Notes: generated by a model not told the origin, from the sequence alone. Positions 34,781 to 47,778 are shown, counted from the stretch's first letter. The stretch: 64,000 nt of DNA from Tenebrio molitor (GCF_963966145.1 NC_091047.1:17608001-17672000), one strand, 5' to 3'. A program made the numbers and translations.

Positions 34781-37700
34781 TTAGACTTCTTTTTTTTCTG
34801 CAACAGATAAGAATATATCCTCTAAGGATATTTCGCTAATTATGTAATCTTCAATATTTGTATGATTACTCTTTAGTTCTTCCAATACACCAAATATTTC
34901 ACTCAAACGTTTCTCAGTATTCTTCACTTGGAATTCTAAAGACTCCTAAAAAATAATTACATATAAGCAAATTCGTTTTACTAACACAATAGTTTCATTT
35001 ACCGCATATTCTTCTTGAAGAACGGCATCTAACTTCAAGTTTAAGAAATTTTTTATTACAGCTGTATCACCAGCACCGCTGTTCATCTTAATTATCAGTT
35101 TATACCCATTTTGATACTTGGATTTTAGAGAGAGCAGATTTCCTTGATCTTTTATTTCTCCATTTTTCATAATTGCGACTCTGTAAATACGAAATAAAAA
35201 CACCAAAATCAGCTGTGAGTTTTTAAAGAGCCACTTACTCGTCGCACAAATTTTCACATTCTTCCATACTATGTGAACAAAGCAAAAATGACGTTTCCTG
35301 GTTATTCTTAAAATATGAAAATATGTTCCAAAATTTACGGCGGCTGGCTGGATCAACCCCGCTGGTCGGTTCGTCCAGTAAAATGACACTCGGTGATCCC
35401 AGAAACGCCAAACAACAGTTAAGCTTTCTCTTGTTTCCGCCGCTATATTCCAAGCATGGTTTGTCTGCGTACTTATTTAAATCTAAAATATTTTTTATAT
35501 GGTACTCATTTAAAACTGTAATTTAATATTATGGGTTAATCAAGAAGGACTGTTTGAGTTGCCAATACAATTAAGAACACTTTTTTATTCGGCTATTTGC
35601 AATACTGCAACCGGATATGTTTTGTTGGTTTATTTGACAGATACAGTCGAATGCAAAAAAAATAGACAAGAAGTTTTCGGCTGCTTGGTCCAGTCTTCCA
35701 GTTTTTCGATTTTGGTTGCAAGCTGACTACGACTGTATTCTTGGTTGCCTACCCGAATGCAAAAAAAATGTGAGAAATTTTCGGTATTAGAAAAGCCACA
35801 TTTATATACAATAACATTTTGAGGAAAAACAATTGTAAAAAACTGTTTGTGTCTACTTTTTTTTGCATTCGACCTCAGTGTCAAGCCGTCAACAACCAGA
35901 AGTTATTCCGGTTGTACCATTAAAAAAAAATGTGTATTACCAACTCAAACAGTCCTTCTTGATCACCCCGTAGTGTGATAAGAAACGGTAAAAGGTGGCT
36001 ATGAAAAACAAAACTTTTGAGAATGTGGGGATTATCTTCAACAACGCTAACAGCTATGATGGTGTAAGCCGTTTGACACGAGACTTATTTCAGTACTCAA
36101 CAAATGCTTTATTTTGCCCTACAGGCTTTCTGATTCCGAGTTACAAAATAACTTAACATAAATAAACTTAAACAGTTCCAAAATTTCTAAACCAATTAAT
36201 ATTTATCCCCCATCCCTCTCCTCTATCCTTTCCCTCCTCTTCCATATCTCTTTCATCCATCTTATCTCCCTTTCGTCTTCGTTCAGTATTTCTCCCCGTT
36301 CCTTTCACTTCCTCTCTCATTTCACCATATCCATTCCACATGTGTTCGATCGTCTCTCTCTCCTCGTAGCATAATACTGCACCTTCTTTCTCTCCTTCCG
36401 TCCAATACCTGTTCTCTCTTTCTTCGTTCCCACATCTGAATCTCGCCATCATTTTTCTCTCCCCAGGTACCCCGGAACATTCTCTGTTATGCATCTCTCA
36501 TACTCCCTGTTGTACCTGGATTCTCTGATTGTCTCCCTTCTCTCTTGCTTGTCCGTGCTTTGTCCCTCTCGCTCAGCTCCACACTCATCCGTCTTCCTTC
36601 TGCTCTCATTCTTTCTACTTCTACGCTGGCATACCCGTTCTTCCTGAAGTATTTTCTCTCTCTCTCTCTTTCTCAGACAGTATCCTGCACTCTTTCCTTT
36701 CGCCCATTCTGTCCTAGAACTTTGCTGCTCTCTTTCCCGCTTTCACTCTCAGCCTGCTCCTCTTGCAACCTTCCCTCACATGTACCCAAGTGTTTCTCTG
36801 TCCACTCCTTGCACCCATCTCAAATATTTCTCTTGCACTCTCTCCACCTCCTCCTGTTCCTTCCATCCCCAGATCTCTGCTCCGTACATCAGTACGCTCT
36901 CTAGCATGCTCTCGAACATCATCATTTTCCTCCCGAACTCACCTCCCCACTTTCTCTCTCCTATTCCCCAAACGCATCCAACTACCTTGTTCGCCTTCCT
37001 CACTATCTCTCTCACTAGCGCCTTGTCCGTGGCTCTCTCGTTGAAGGTGTAGCCCAAGTACCTAAACTCGCTCACACTTTCTGTCTTGCTTCCTCGCCCA
37101 CTTCCACTCGTTCTCCTCATTCTTCTTCTTTCTATTGTTCAACACTATCATTTTCGTCTTCTCAACATTCACTTCCAGCTTTTTCTTCCTCACATACTTT
37201 CCCAGGTTCTGGAAACATTTCTTTCATCTCTCTCTCACTCTTTGCCACTATCACCATGTCGTCCGCAAACGCCAAGCTCCAAACAATTTAAAAGATTTAC
37301 GGCAAAGAATTCGCGCTGAAGTGGAACAAATAAACCCTGATATTATTGAGCGCAGTGTACGAAGTGTCGATAAGTGCCAAATGGTTGGCGGGGGACACTT
37401 TCAATATTTGCGTTAAATTTTATTGTTAAGTAACCTTAGATATTTCGTTGAGGTCAATAAAAAAATTTACATTAAGAATTAAATTAAATTTTTGAAGTAA
37501 AATTTGTCATTTTCTAAAAACATTGTTATGTAAGGTATACCAACTTTTTTTGATTCATCGTATAATTAGTAGGAAGGTCTATAAGAAAGAGAATAAAAAG
37601 GTGGGGGTTGCCATTTAAAAAAAATGGCTATGACGTCATTGTGCAATAATGTCACTTAAACAAACTGCACGTCACAGGATGGCATTTTTCGAAATTAAAT

Positions 37701-40700
37701 CTACCTGTCCGAGTGATTTTCTTAAAAAGATCACATAATGCTATTATGAATTTTGTTCCAAACTTTATGTTCACACTGTATATCGTGAACAGCAGGGGAC
37801 TGAGCTGGCAGCCCTGTCTCACTCCCTTTGTCGTCTCAAACCATTCACCCTCCTTTCCCACCTTCACCTTGCTATTTGTTCTCACGTATATCTCCTCGAC
37901 CTTCCGCACCAGCCATTCGCTTCCAGTACTAAATTCAGTACAATCGTTGCGCGCCCTGATTCAGTTTAAAATTTAGTACTGAATACAAGGTTGCTGTATG
38001 ACACGTAGGCCCGGTTGTATAAAGCGATGTCAAGTCGTTGTTAAAGTTAACATACTGTCAAGCGATCTGATTGGAGAATATTTAACATTTTATTTGAATC
38101 AGCCAATCAAATGGGCAGATTTCCGACTTGACGCATTGTTAGCTGACACGATGTTAACTAAGCTTTATACAACCGGGCCGTAAGTTCGTAAGTACATGCG
38201 CATGCGCTTTCAATGTAAAAAAATCTGTCCAGTGTCAATATTACATAACTTTGCAGCACCGTATTAAGTGAAATATGTATAGGGTGTTTTTTTAAATTTC
38301 AACTCAAAATAGGCGTTGAAGAGAGTCGATTGTGAACGCACTACACGGATTACAGATCACGGATCACCTATTAAATCTTACGTTTTTACACGAGTGATGC
38401 GTTCACAACGCCTACTTTAATACAAATATGGATTAGCGCAGACGACTATGATATTAATCATGGTAGAAAAAACAGGATCCGAAAAAAAATTGGGCAAGAA
38501 ATTGGCTAAACAGACGATTAGATGGCAAAGGATTATTATTAAGCCATCTGTCTATAAAAAATGTTTGCGTATGGACAATAATTGGTTTGCATCATTAAAA
38601 AAAAAAGATCACTGAAAGGAATCGAACTTTCCACCTCTAGAAAACAGGCACAGCCACACGGCAGCGCTACCTTCAACCATGTCGCTAATGCGCAGGTTTA
38701 CATCCAAGAAATTAGAACTTGTTCTATTTTCTTGCATCCAAGCTGACTGAATGAGCGCGCGCAGAATTCAGTACTGAAATTAGTCACGTGTCAAACGGCT
38801 CTAAGGTTGTGTATGATTAATTCACTCACTATTCTCTTGGTCCCCGTTTCAAAAACAGATTTCTATTTCTATTTTGTGTTCTCGTGTGAAAATCATTTCT
38901 TGTACCTTGCGATCGAATAAAATCAGAGTAGGCGAAAATGTTGGTTTGAACCAATCAAAGCATCAAAATAGCACAATCCAGGTAACTCGATTTTTTTTAT
39001 TCGATCGCACGTTATAGAATTCAAAAGATGAGAGCTTACTCCGTACATTTGCAGAAATTTTGTTTTTTTTATCGCAATTCCTATCTCTTTTTTTTTTGTT
39101 GCTCATATTCTAGGTATAATGTTTTAAATACATTGTTTCGTAAAAATGCTTACCAAATTTGTTCAACAAAGCTTTAATGATTTTATCAGCACCTTCGGTA
39201 GAATACCCTTTTATATGTGCGAAGACGTACAACAATTCTCTTCCCGTTAGGTAATAATTTAGACAATCCTCTTGTGGACAATAACCGATTTTTTCCGAAT
39301 ACTTAAAAAAATATTATTCTGTTTTCAAAATCACATTTCACGTGTCTCTCACCTCGGCTTTTGAAATCGATGTTGATTTCGATCCTTCGGAAATGGTGAT
39401 TTGCCCTTTATCAAAAAACAAATATTTCGTCAGCATCCGAAATGTTGTCGATTTTCCTGCACCATTTACTCCTAAGAGCCCAAAGCATTTATTTTTCTCC
39501 AAGTGTAGCTTTAAGTTTTTCACTATTTGTTTTCTTCCAAAAGACTTCGTTAAATTTTGAACGCGTAGTGTTTTCGATCCTGTTGGACTTGTTGGTTTCT
39601 CATCTTCAGAACTCGAGTTTTCGGCATTTGATGTACGATTGCAATATAACATTATAGTGTCTAGGCTGTACTTCAGATAATGTAACATTTTTTGGTAGAG
39701 TTCCGAGTTTAAAAATGACAAGATTATAAAATATAGTGCAAAAGATGATATCGTCATTTCGAAAAGATCCTTTCTTATTCCCAACTTTTCGTTAGAAAAA
39801 TAATCTTTATAATCCTCACATTTCGCCGATGGTCCTCCTACAAAAACACCAAATATATTATCTTTGTATTAACCATGTCCACCTACTAATATCACAAATT
39901 ATATGTATTTTTCACGTTTGACGAGCTTTCCTGCTGAAATGCCTTACTTGTGCTATTCGGGGACATCGCAACTACATATTTGGCGATTTTAAAATGAAAT
40001 AAACTACAAGCAAGCTAAACATTGTTCTTTAAGAGTACATAAAAGTGGAGCGGGTTTCTTTCTAGATTGATCAATCTATTTACTTTTACAATTTTTGTGC
40101 CCGCTAGTAGTTTTATAAAAAAATATTCAACTACTCACCACAACATGGATTTGGATCAGTTTCGCAAATATGCTTCTGCTTATTTGGGTCCATGTACTTC
40201 CAATTAAAGTTTTCCACGTATTTTCGAGAAAATTTGACGCAGATGTAACTCAGTCCAAACTGAGGGAAGAAAGGTAATAAACAATGTTTTAGGACACTTG
40301 CAAGTTTCACGTAGTAGTCATCATAAGAAAATTCCATTACGTTGATAGCAATCGTTGGGGTTAATCCAATAAATATTCCGTACATCAGGAATGATGTGAA
40401 TCCACCACTTAATGTTTTTCTGTAGCTAAATATGTAAACAAGAGGTAAAGAACCAATGACGTAACACAAGAATATGGCGAAAAAAGTCCCTGCAATAACT
40501 GAAATTAGTTTTCGTTGGCCTACAGTTATTCAACTAAGATTCCCAGTAAAGCACATTTAAATGATGAACAAAATTGTCATTTCCGAACAGCTTTGGCCAT
40601 CTTAGTTCAATAACTGCAAATTCTAAATAAATCGACATACAAATTTCGCTGCTCTTGAAAACCACGGATTCGTAGGCTAACACGTCCATTAAACTTATCG

Positions 40701-43700
40701 ATGCAAACAGTAGTAAAATTATTAAAATGGCGGAAATATAATCATAGAGTATATTTGCGAACCAGTAGACATATATTCTTACTCCTGCGAAAGTCTGAAT
40801 ATGTATAAAATCAGTCGACGTTTCCAAATTCGGGAATATAATGAAATTACTCATGAAGAAAAGCATACCTGCAAATTAACGTTACATTACGCTGAAATAA
40901 AACAATAATGTCTTTATTTACTTAGAGGGATCAGAATTAACCAGGTGCTTGTAACATTTATCACCGACAACTCTGAAGGTGAAAATTCTGTATAAAGTGG
41001 CTTTAGCGGGGTGTTTCTAATAGTAATTGAAAAACTTTCGTTAAATAAATCCTTTACGATTGCGTTCATTGCGAGGTTGATGGAAATCGGTATACCATGC
41101 AACGCGGTTTGCGAATACATGGAATTAATGAAAATTGTACCATCGCTATGATTAAATTCTGTAGCAGCGATCATATGTTGCTTATAAAACGCTATATTAT
41201 CGATGCCCGCGGCTATTATCCCTGCAATCCAAAAGTTGAGCGTCGTGCGAGCTCATTAAAATCGTAAATCTACCTTGAGCCACATTTTCCACAAGAACGG
41301 GGCTTCCCCCTTCGCGAAGTACAGCTTCACTATAGAATTCTCTCAATTTAAGTACCGTCGTTTCTGAAGATTTTTTTCCACCATAATATACTTTTGTTTT
41401 GCCGTAGACGTGTAAATTTAGATTTAACTGCGGATCCTCGTTGTTGTTATAAACGTTACCTGCCATGCCCAACCACATGGCCAACAAGAACATCGAAATT
41501 GTCACAAAAATCTGAAATTATATTTCACATAACAACTGTTGTCCCTAATTATCTTAGGCGCCCGGTTGTAAAACTTAGTTAACATCGTGTCAGCTAACAA
41601 CGCGCTAAGTCGGAAATGCGCCCATTTCATTGGCTGATTCAAATCCAATAATAAATATCCCCCAATCAGATTGCTTGACATTATGTTAACTTTAACAACG
41701 AACTTGACATCGCTTTATATGTACATACATACAACCGGGCCGTAAACAATGTAGATATGTATTTGAATTTGACTTTAACCTGAATCACAAACATAACTTG
41801 CATAACTAAATTTTGGAAAATTTGCACTATGAAGTACAACACGTGGTCAACAATATTATTCTAAACATTTTAGTGAAAAATACTCACCCCCGGAATGTAC
41901 CAGTAAAATTTCCTTTTCATAAAATAAAATCGTTTTTTCATCAGCGACGTAAAAATATTATATGTACGATGGGAACTTTGCAATTGCGAATTCGTTTTGC
42001 CAAAGTCTAAAAAAAAAAATATAAAATACCTATATTATTGATGCATACAATTTTGACACTATGAATTCATTACTGTAAAATGAGTACATGTACACAACTA
42101 AAAGCCGTCTCTACACAGTATTTTGTTACGACTGTTAGGAATGACCGATGACCTAAGCTGACGCAAAATTTCTAATGCAATAAAACAAGCTTACCATTCT
42201 CGTTCGTTCCATCTACTTCTTCGTTCTTTCCATCGATTTCATCTTTAGCTCTAAAAATATAATACGATTATAAAAATTTGTTTCTAAAGTACTTGTTTAT
42301 TTTACTTTAAAAATACATCATTAAGTGTTGTTATGTTTAGACCTATCGAAACAATTTTCCATTGGTCTTTATTTTTCTCTAACAATTCAAAAACGCTTTT
42401 GTATTTTGGCTTCTCGCTCAGTGGCAACAAATACACAACGGTATCACTATTTTCCCGCAACAACTCTGCTCCCGGCACTTGCTTCTTAATTTCACTTGAT
42501 ATTAAGTCAAGATACTCCTTAGAAGCAAGCATTAAAGACAAGTGGTAGCCAGTATCTTAAAACAAATTCATGAATTTTGTGTATACAAAAAAAAATAATT
42601 AAATTACTGTATCTAATTTTCAAGTGCATGGGAGTGTCGTAGCACTGCAAGGAACCGTGAGCCATAATAGCTATGCGATCCCCTAATATGTCCGCTTCTT
42701 CCATAAAGTGGGTGCTTATTAAAATGGTTTTGGTCTTTCTGCATTCTAAAAGCAAATTCCAAATTTTCCTACGGGATTCAGGATCCATACCTGATGTAGG
42801 TTCATCCAAAATTAGTACCTTAAAATAATTATTTAAAAATCAAACAAGTGAGACTCAGCTCTTCAACAAAAATAGAAATAAAACGCCTTTACAAACTTCA
42901 TTACAAAACAAATGTACCAATAAAGTCTGTTGTATATTGCTACAACCGATACCTCCAAAAATTCGTTCATGACACTCACTTTAGAATCACCGATCAACGC
43001 CATTCCGAGACACAACTTCCGTTTCATTCCTCCCGATAAAGTACAAGCCATACTGCTTGCTTTTTCATCAAGATCAAGCTTCACTAACAAGTCTTCTACT
43101 TCGCGATCAATATTGTCTGACCCTTTCAACTGAAAAAAATTAAAAGTAAGTTCACAAATTTGTACTATATACAATATGTCATACCATTGCAAAAAACTTT
43201 AAATGTTCGCGAACTGTTAAATCCAGAAACAGCAAATTGTGTTGAGGACACAGTCCTGTGTCTTTCCTGACTTCGTCCGTTTCTTTTTTAATGTCCTTCC
43301 CATTTATTATAACAGTACCGTCAGTGGCGTTAATCATACCTTTACAATTGAAACATTAAAATTTACACCTTTTACACAAGATAAATTACGTACCAGTTAA
43401 AATTGACATTGTGGTCGTTTTCCCAGCTCCATTATGGCCTAGTAATACCGTTATTTCATATTCATAAATTTTCATGCTCAAATTGTCGACAGCAACAGTA
43501 TTACTATATTTTTTACGCAATTTATGAATCTGTATACAAACTTTTTTCTGTATTTCAGTTTCTTCGTTTAATAACGAATTTCCTGGTGTAACATCTGACT
43601 GTCTAAATATCTTACTGATCCACTGAAACTTATTATAAAAGTAAATACAATAAAACACTAAATATATACAAAGTTAACTGTTTCCACGAGAATTTAAATA

Positions 43701-45487
43701 ATAATTTAACTTACTCTCTTAACATTTGGTAAAAAGAAATTGTACGGTTTCGCAATTCCGTATTCCCCTGGTTTGACGTTTTCAATGTACAAAGTGAGCA
43801 ACATGAATATTATAGCATCAAAAATCAACATTAGAAGTACGTTTCCCATTGTTATTTCATCTTCTCCACCACTTCCGGATTGAAACATATTGTTCCATTG
43901 GATACCAGTTTCTAAATGTTATCAAATAGTTATTACATTATAAAGATTAGTAACAAATTACCTCTCATCTCATACACTGATACTGCAGAATATCCATATT
44001 GAAGAGCCATATTAGGGAATAGTGCAAACATAATTTTATATTTCCATTGTAAATTATCATATGAGGTTACTAGCGTTTGTGGTATAAAGTAAGAAAAAAT
44101 CCAAAATAAAATTCCAACCACAGTTGCTATTGAGGCTACAATAAAAAATATTATTGGCGTTAATATGTACACAATTAGACAATTACACAAAACAATAAGT
44201 TTGTTACAAATTTTTGAAAACGAATAATCTAATAAGCACTGTTTAACTCTTCTGTTAAAAGAGCTATTGAACTTTTTAGATTTGTTTTTCTTGTGGGGGA
44301 TACTTGAACTTACGTTTATTCATAACGGTGGCGATCAAAAAACAGAACGTTATGGCTGCCATACAGTAGAAAAAGAGAAATAGAAATAAGATGACGCCAT
44401 TTGAGAACTCGATTGGTGGATAAGCAACACCCCAAAAAGGTACCTTCATCAAAATTATTACCACCACAATTGAGAAAAGATTAGTTAGCAGAGCATGGAT
44501 AAACCACCCCAGCCATAACATCCACGATTTCATTCCAACCATTTTTAAAAATTCCTTAAATAACAACATAATTGATGACCAATCCATAAATTAACGTGTT
44601 AATATAACCTTTGTTCCTGAACATTTATCTTCTCCTACACGTTGAAGTACAGCGGGACATAAAAATATGAAACTAAAAATAGTGATTAATGGTAGAAAAT
44701 ATATGAACAATTGGTTCAATCCTGAGTCCAACGTATGTGGTGGATCTGGAAATTGCTGAATGGAAAAAATCATATTTTTGTATTTGTTGTCGTTCTTTGA
44801 TAGATGTGTTTCTATAAATGCCTGATCTATAGCAATCTGAAGTGCGGCGAAACCCTTAACAACATACTTTGATGCTCCTAGAACAAAGATTTCTTTATTT
44901 ATATAATAATATAATGACATAGTAAGACATACTAGGGTCGTCTTCAATGATCATAGGCATAAAAAGCTTGTCTGTATTCCACGTAAAGTATTTATCGTAC
45001 ATCCCGATTTCATAATTCAGTCTTATTGAATCATTTCCGATAAAATTAATTGCAGCAATGGCAGCAGTATTATTCTTTCCAAATTGTCGCAAGAGATCCT
45101 CCTTTGATGTAAACTCTCTGATTGCTGTTGGTAAAATTTTTAGTTGCTTGAAATCACAAAGTATATAATAAAAATACCTTCGCCTGGTATTTGAAACTTG
45201 TCTTGAACTCTTTGTATTATGCTCTCGGTGAAGTCGGTGTATGGAGAGTACCATAAACTTATTTCCCCAACTCCCAAATGAGCAAAAATCTCGTCTATTT
45301 CACTTTTTTCGTGATAAGTAGGGTCTCTTATTTCTATTTTATTCAGGCCGCTTATTTTGGATCTGCCGTAAGCAATTAAAGTGAACAACAAAATCGGTAT
45401 TAAAATTTCTGTCAGCGTTAACAGCCAGTGCCTTTTCCGTATAAGTAAATTTTTCCATAATATTAACTTCAACTCTCGCCACATCAT
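34781..45487 (-). CDS. ABCA-subfamily ABC transporter (full, 22 exons)
   Basis: Exons, minus strand: 45487-45178, 45124-44933, 44877-44609, 44554-44314, 44135-43962, 43911-43715, 43622-43394, 43339-43185, 43129-42980, 42818-42608, 42555-42306, 42250-42195, 42006-41888, 41511-41274, 41221-40922, 40868-40641, 40498-40139, 39837-39353, 39301-39154, 35482-35239, 35180-35003, 34945-34781. All GT-AG with matching phases; 4,899 nt, 1,632 residues, stop TAA. The N-terminus (WRELKLILWKNLLIRKRHW plus a membrane helix) is ABCA-like. NBD1 has Walker A GHNGAGKTTT (about 523), Q-loop CPQHN, LSGGMKRKL, Walker B LILDEPTSGMDP and STHFMEEAD. NBD2 has GVNGAGKSTT (about 1347), CPQED, YSGGNKRKL, ILLDEPTSGVDP and SHSMEECE. 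Two six-helix-type membrane domains lie before the NBDs, the second with a large extracytoplasmic loop. The family moves lipids across membranes; the substrate here is unknown. The start is MMWREL; an upstream in-frame ATG at 45541 precedes a possible splice acceptor. Confidence 0.93.
35533..35970. mobile_element. MITE with ATCAAGAAGGACTGTTTGAG ends
   Basis: Inverted arms of about 27 bp around 400 bp: ATCAAGAAGGACTGTTTGAG and its complement ending GATCACCCC. The interior has two GAATGCAAAAAAAA blocks in direct and inverted order. A related piece (CCAACTCAAACAGTAATT) occurs at 46878-46900. Confidence 0.75.
36168..37909 (-). pseudogene. Degenerate non-LTR retrotransposon (jockey/I-like reverse transcriptase)
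   Basis: Minus-strand pieces in order: 37909-37770 with reverse-transcriptase motif GVRQGCQLSPLLFTIY; about 37268-37230 with catalytic ADDMVIVAKSE; 37120-36776 with FRYLGYTFNERATDKALVRE and YGAEIWGWKEQEEVERVQ; 36494-36168 with the C-terminal segment FRCGNEERENRYW and CYEERETIEHMWNGYG. Frames are interrupted by stops and shifts, and about 480 bp of foreign sequence splits the palm domain. It is 5'-truncated and dead. The plus-strand frames over it are only shadows of its purine-rich coding strand. Confidence 0.85.
37266..37416 (+). pseudogene. C-terminal fragment of a mariner-like transposase, inside the LINE
   Basis: The plus frame reads PNNLKDLRQRIRAEVEQINP, then GGGHFQYLR and a stop. This matches the usual C-terminus of the DUF4817/mariner-like insect transposases (LxxLKxRIxxEI...C...GGHFxHL). 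It lies between two reverse-transcriptase motifs of the LINE, so it inserted after the LINE. Confidence 0.75.
38008..38179. mobile_element. Harbinger-like MITE family F, copy 1
   Basis: Inverted ends GGCCCGGTTGTATAAAGC and its complement GCTTTATACAACCGGGCC (one interior mismatch), flanked by GTA on both sides (3-bp duplication). A second copy, inverted relative to this one in its interior, is at 41555-41742. End sequence and 3-bp duplication suggest PIF/Harbinger type. Confidence 0.8.
38285..38415. repeat. Family E-related repeat, copy 2
   Basis: GGGTGTTTTTTTAAATTTCA, GGCGTTGAAGA, TTGTGAACGCACTAC and TTCACAACGCCTAC. Arms are inverted about a central GATCACGGATCA. Matches 58922-59085 and parts of 33789-34156. 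Confidence 0.65.
38597..38697 (-). ncRNA. tRNA-like Pol III unit (SINE head or tRNA pseudogene)
   Basis: The minus strand has an A-box-like TAGCGACATGG (38687-38677), a B-box-like AGTTCGATTCC (38628-38618) and a run of ten T (38606-38597), which would terminate Pol III. The T-arm is imperfect, and the 5' strand of the acceptor stem (complement of CAGTGATC) is absent, so it is not a functional tRNA. It is more likely a tRNA-derived SINE head or a decayed tRNA with a long variable arm. Confidence 0.4.
41555..41742. mobile_element. Harbinger-like MITE family F, copy 2 (in ABCA intron)
   Basis: Ends GGCGCCCGGTTGTAAAACTT and CAACCGGGCC; the interior matches 38008-38179 in opposite order (GTTAACATCGTGTCAGCTAACAACG). 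It lies within the 376-bp intron between the 42006-41888 and 41511-41274 exons. Confidence 0.78.
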
Positions 45488-47778
45488 GAATCTCCTAAAA
45501 TTGATGAATCTTTTAACAAAATAGTATGTTTTAAGTATCATTCTTCACAAGAAAAAATAAACAATTCGGATTAATTATAACACAAATCTAATTTTACATA
45601 AGTCAAATGTAAGCTGCATAAAATAAATTTTAGAATGTATGCAAATAAATTACTCATACTTGTCACATTGGGGTGTTGTATATGTCAAATAACATTATTT
45701 GCTCCATGGCCCTCCTAAATCGAAAGTGACAGTCTCTTTCAATCTAGGAGGCCATGATTTGCTCCAGTAGGCTTTTAATGTTCAAATTTTAAAGTTGCGT
45801 ATTTTCAAACGTCATTGTCTAAGTGAATGGTTGTTATGTTATTGATGCAATGGAATTACAAATACAAAAAATTGGGTTGCGCTGTTGAGAACTTTTCTAG
45901 TAATTCTTAAGTCCATAAAGTATTGGCAATGATATGGGGGTAATCTAAGAACTTCATGTCTCTGGTCATTTAAAATTTTGTCTATAACATACTGTTTTTG
46001 GTCATTTCTTTTGAAAGGTGTTTAACTGATTTTTGGTATAATTTGCTTCAAAATGTATATGGTGATTTATCAACCATTCTTACATTTTTGCCTTTGGGGA
46101 AGACGACGTGGGTAGTTTTGCCAATTGCATTAAGTGATATGGTGCATTGTCCATTATCACAACACACTTATATGGTACTACCTATTACGATCATTAAATT
46201 TTGGGCATTATTCTTCTGCCACATAAAAAAAATACTCTAAACCATGCTTTATTGAAATTGTCACATGAATGATGAAATTGTTGTCAAATTTGTCAGTATG
46301 CCACCCATTTAAAATATTAAGTTTTTAATTTTTATTTATTTATTTTGTCTGATTTTTAAAACTTCTTGAATGTTTTCTCGATAAATCTGACATTCACATT
46401 TTCAAAATTGACACAACAATCAAAATTGAGGTTATTTACACATAAGGGTCGTTTTGGAATGTATGACAGCACGATGACACTAGTGTCCAAAATTTATTGA
46501 TCGCGACCGTACCTAGTTTTGCTAAACCAGAAATCAATTGATTAATAACATAATAATAATAAGTCTGGCAATACTGTACACATTTAGCACGGTGCGCGAA
46601 GCGATAAGCAGTTTGGGCGACGTAAACTGGTACAAGATTACCCAATCTACTGTTTCCTCGCTCTCACTTGTTTGTTTTTAAAAACTTCTTTTGTCAATAA
46701 ACCGTTGCTTCGCATCACATATAACCTAATTTTCGGCGATGTGTCAAATTCACGTCACAACTCCGGTTATATTTATTTTGGTTTTTTTTTTTGGATGACT
46801 ACAAAAAGATTTATTTTATTATTATTATTATACAACAAATTTAGCCAACAGGGAGGCAAAAAAGTCACCATAGTTTTATTGCCAACTCAAACAGTAATTG
46901 TTGCTCATGCAGTATAATTAATTACTGACCTTGTTTAATGAAAACAAAAAATGTTGGAACATTACCTACCTGGGTTCACGCATTTTTTGGCAAGTAGGTA
47001 TACGTAAAAATGTTTTCCAGTTAGGCAAATATTAAGGACACTAATGCAATGCATTTAATATCTCTAGCAAATTCCACAACAGGTATCATAACGACAGGTA
47101 TGGAACAAACACGAAAACAATTACTTTGATCTAGTGGTATGTCACAACAAAACACACTTTTACAGATTACCGACAATGCTGTGTACTTGTAGTAAGATAA
47201 ATATCCAATATTTTGGCAACACAGAAACCAAAATGGTTGTTTTTTGCTCTTATTCGTTGAATTAAATAAATCGGATGACACCACACAAGATACCTACGGA
47301 AAACAACTGTCAGATTACTCAGATTGTCACTGTCAAGCACAGACTGTCAAGTGTCACTCCGTCACAGTCTCAGAAGTCAGAACAGAACACTAGGAACTCC
47401 ATGTCATGATGTTACGAAGCCATAACCAACAGATGCCACCACTTAGATGCCAATAACATGGCCTACTAAATCTGAACTGCGCTTCGCTTTTACGGCCGTA
47501 ACAAACTAGCTGAATGATTGATTCGGCTAACCTCAAAAAAAATCTACCCTTAACTAGCGCCATCTCTTTAAAGATATTAAACTACAAATCAACTAAATTG
47601 CTACAATAATTTAAATTTCCTTGAATTTCATCAAGGTTGAAGTACTAACAGGGGAAAATATTGCGTTGCATGTGGAGAAAATAACAACGGTTATTTTCAA
47701 ATTCCCAACAACCTCCAAACCAAATCCAAAATTGATAAAATCAAAGATAAAAGCTATTATAAAATTTTGTGGTATAAC
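45488..47778. other. Region upstream of the ABCA gene
   Basis: No convincing gene. Contains a hairpin at 45693-45765 (TTTGCTCCATGGCCCTCCTA and an inverted partner) and scattered repeat pieces (46430-46500 similar to 34016-34095; 46878-46900 similar to the 35533 MITE). Open frames at 45998-46240, 46672-46917 and 47284-47021 are short and unrecognised. The ABCA promoter must lie here; no core motif stands out. Confidence 0.5.

Larger units (their letters stand above)
35483..39153 (-). other. 3.7-kb transposon-filled intron of the ABCA gene
   Basis: The intron separates the NBD2 Q-loop exon from the NBD2 signature exon, while most other introns of this gene are 50-180 bp. It contains a MITE (35533-35970), a degenerate LINE (36168-37909), a mariner-like fragment (37266-37416), a Harbinger-like MITE (38008-38179), a family E element (38285-38415) and a tRNA-like unit (38597-38697). 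Confidence 0.9.

Noticed and set aside
36529..37319. Plus-strand Ser/Leu/Pro-rich frames with SLSLS runs
   Set aside because: They are the complement of the purine-rich LINE coding strand (Glu/Arg/Lys codons) and carry no motif.
38597..38697. Functional tRNA gene
   Set aside because: Pol III boxes are present, but the acceptor stem has no 5' partner and the T-arm is mispaired.
40534..40640. Read-through of the ABCA frame past 40641 (ELRWPKLFGNDNF)
   Set aside because: A GT donor at 40640 and an acceptor at 40499 restore a typical ABCA membrane segment (FIAGTFFAIFLCYVIGSLP); the read-through ends at a stop.
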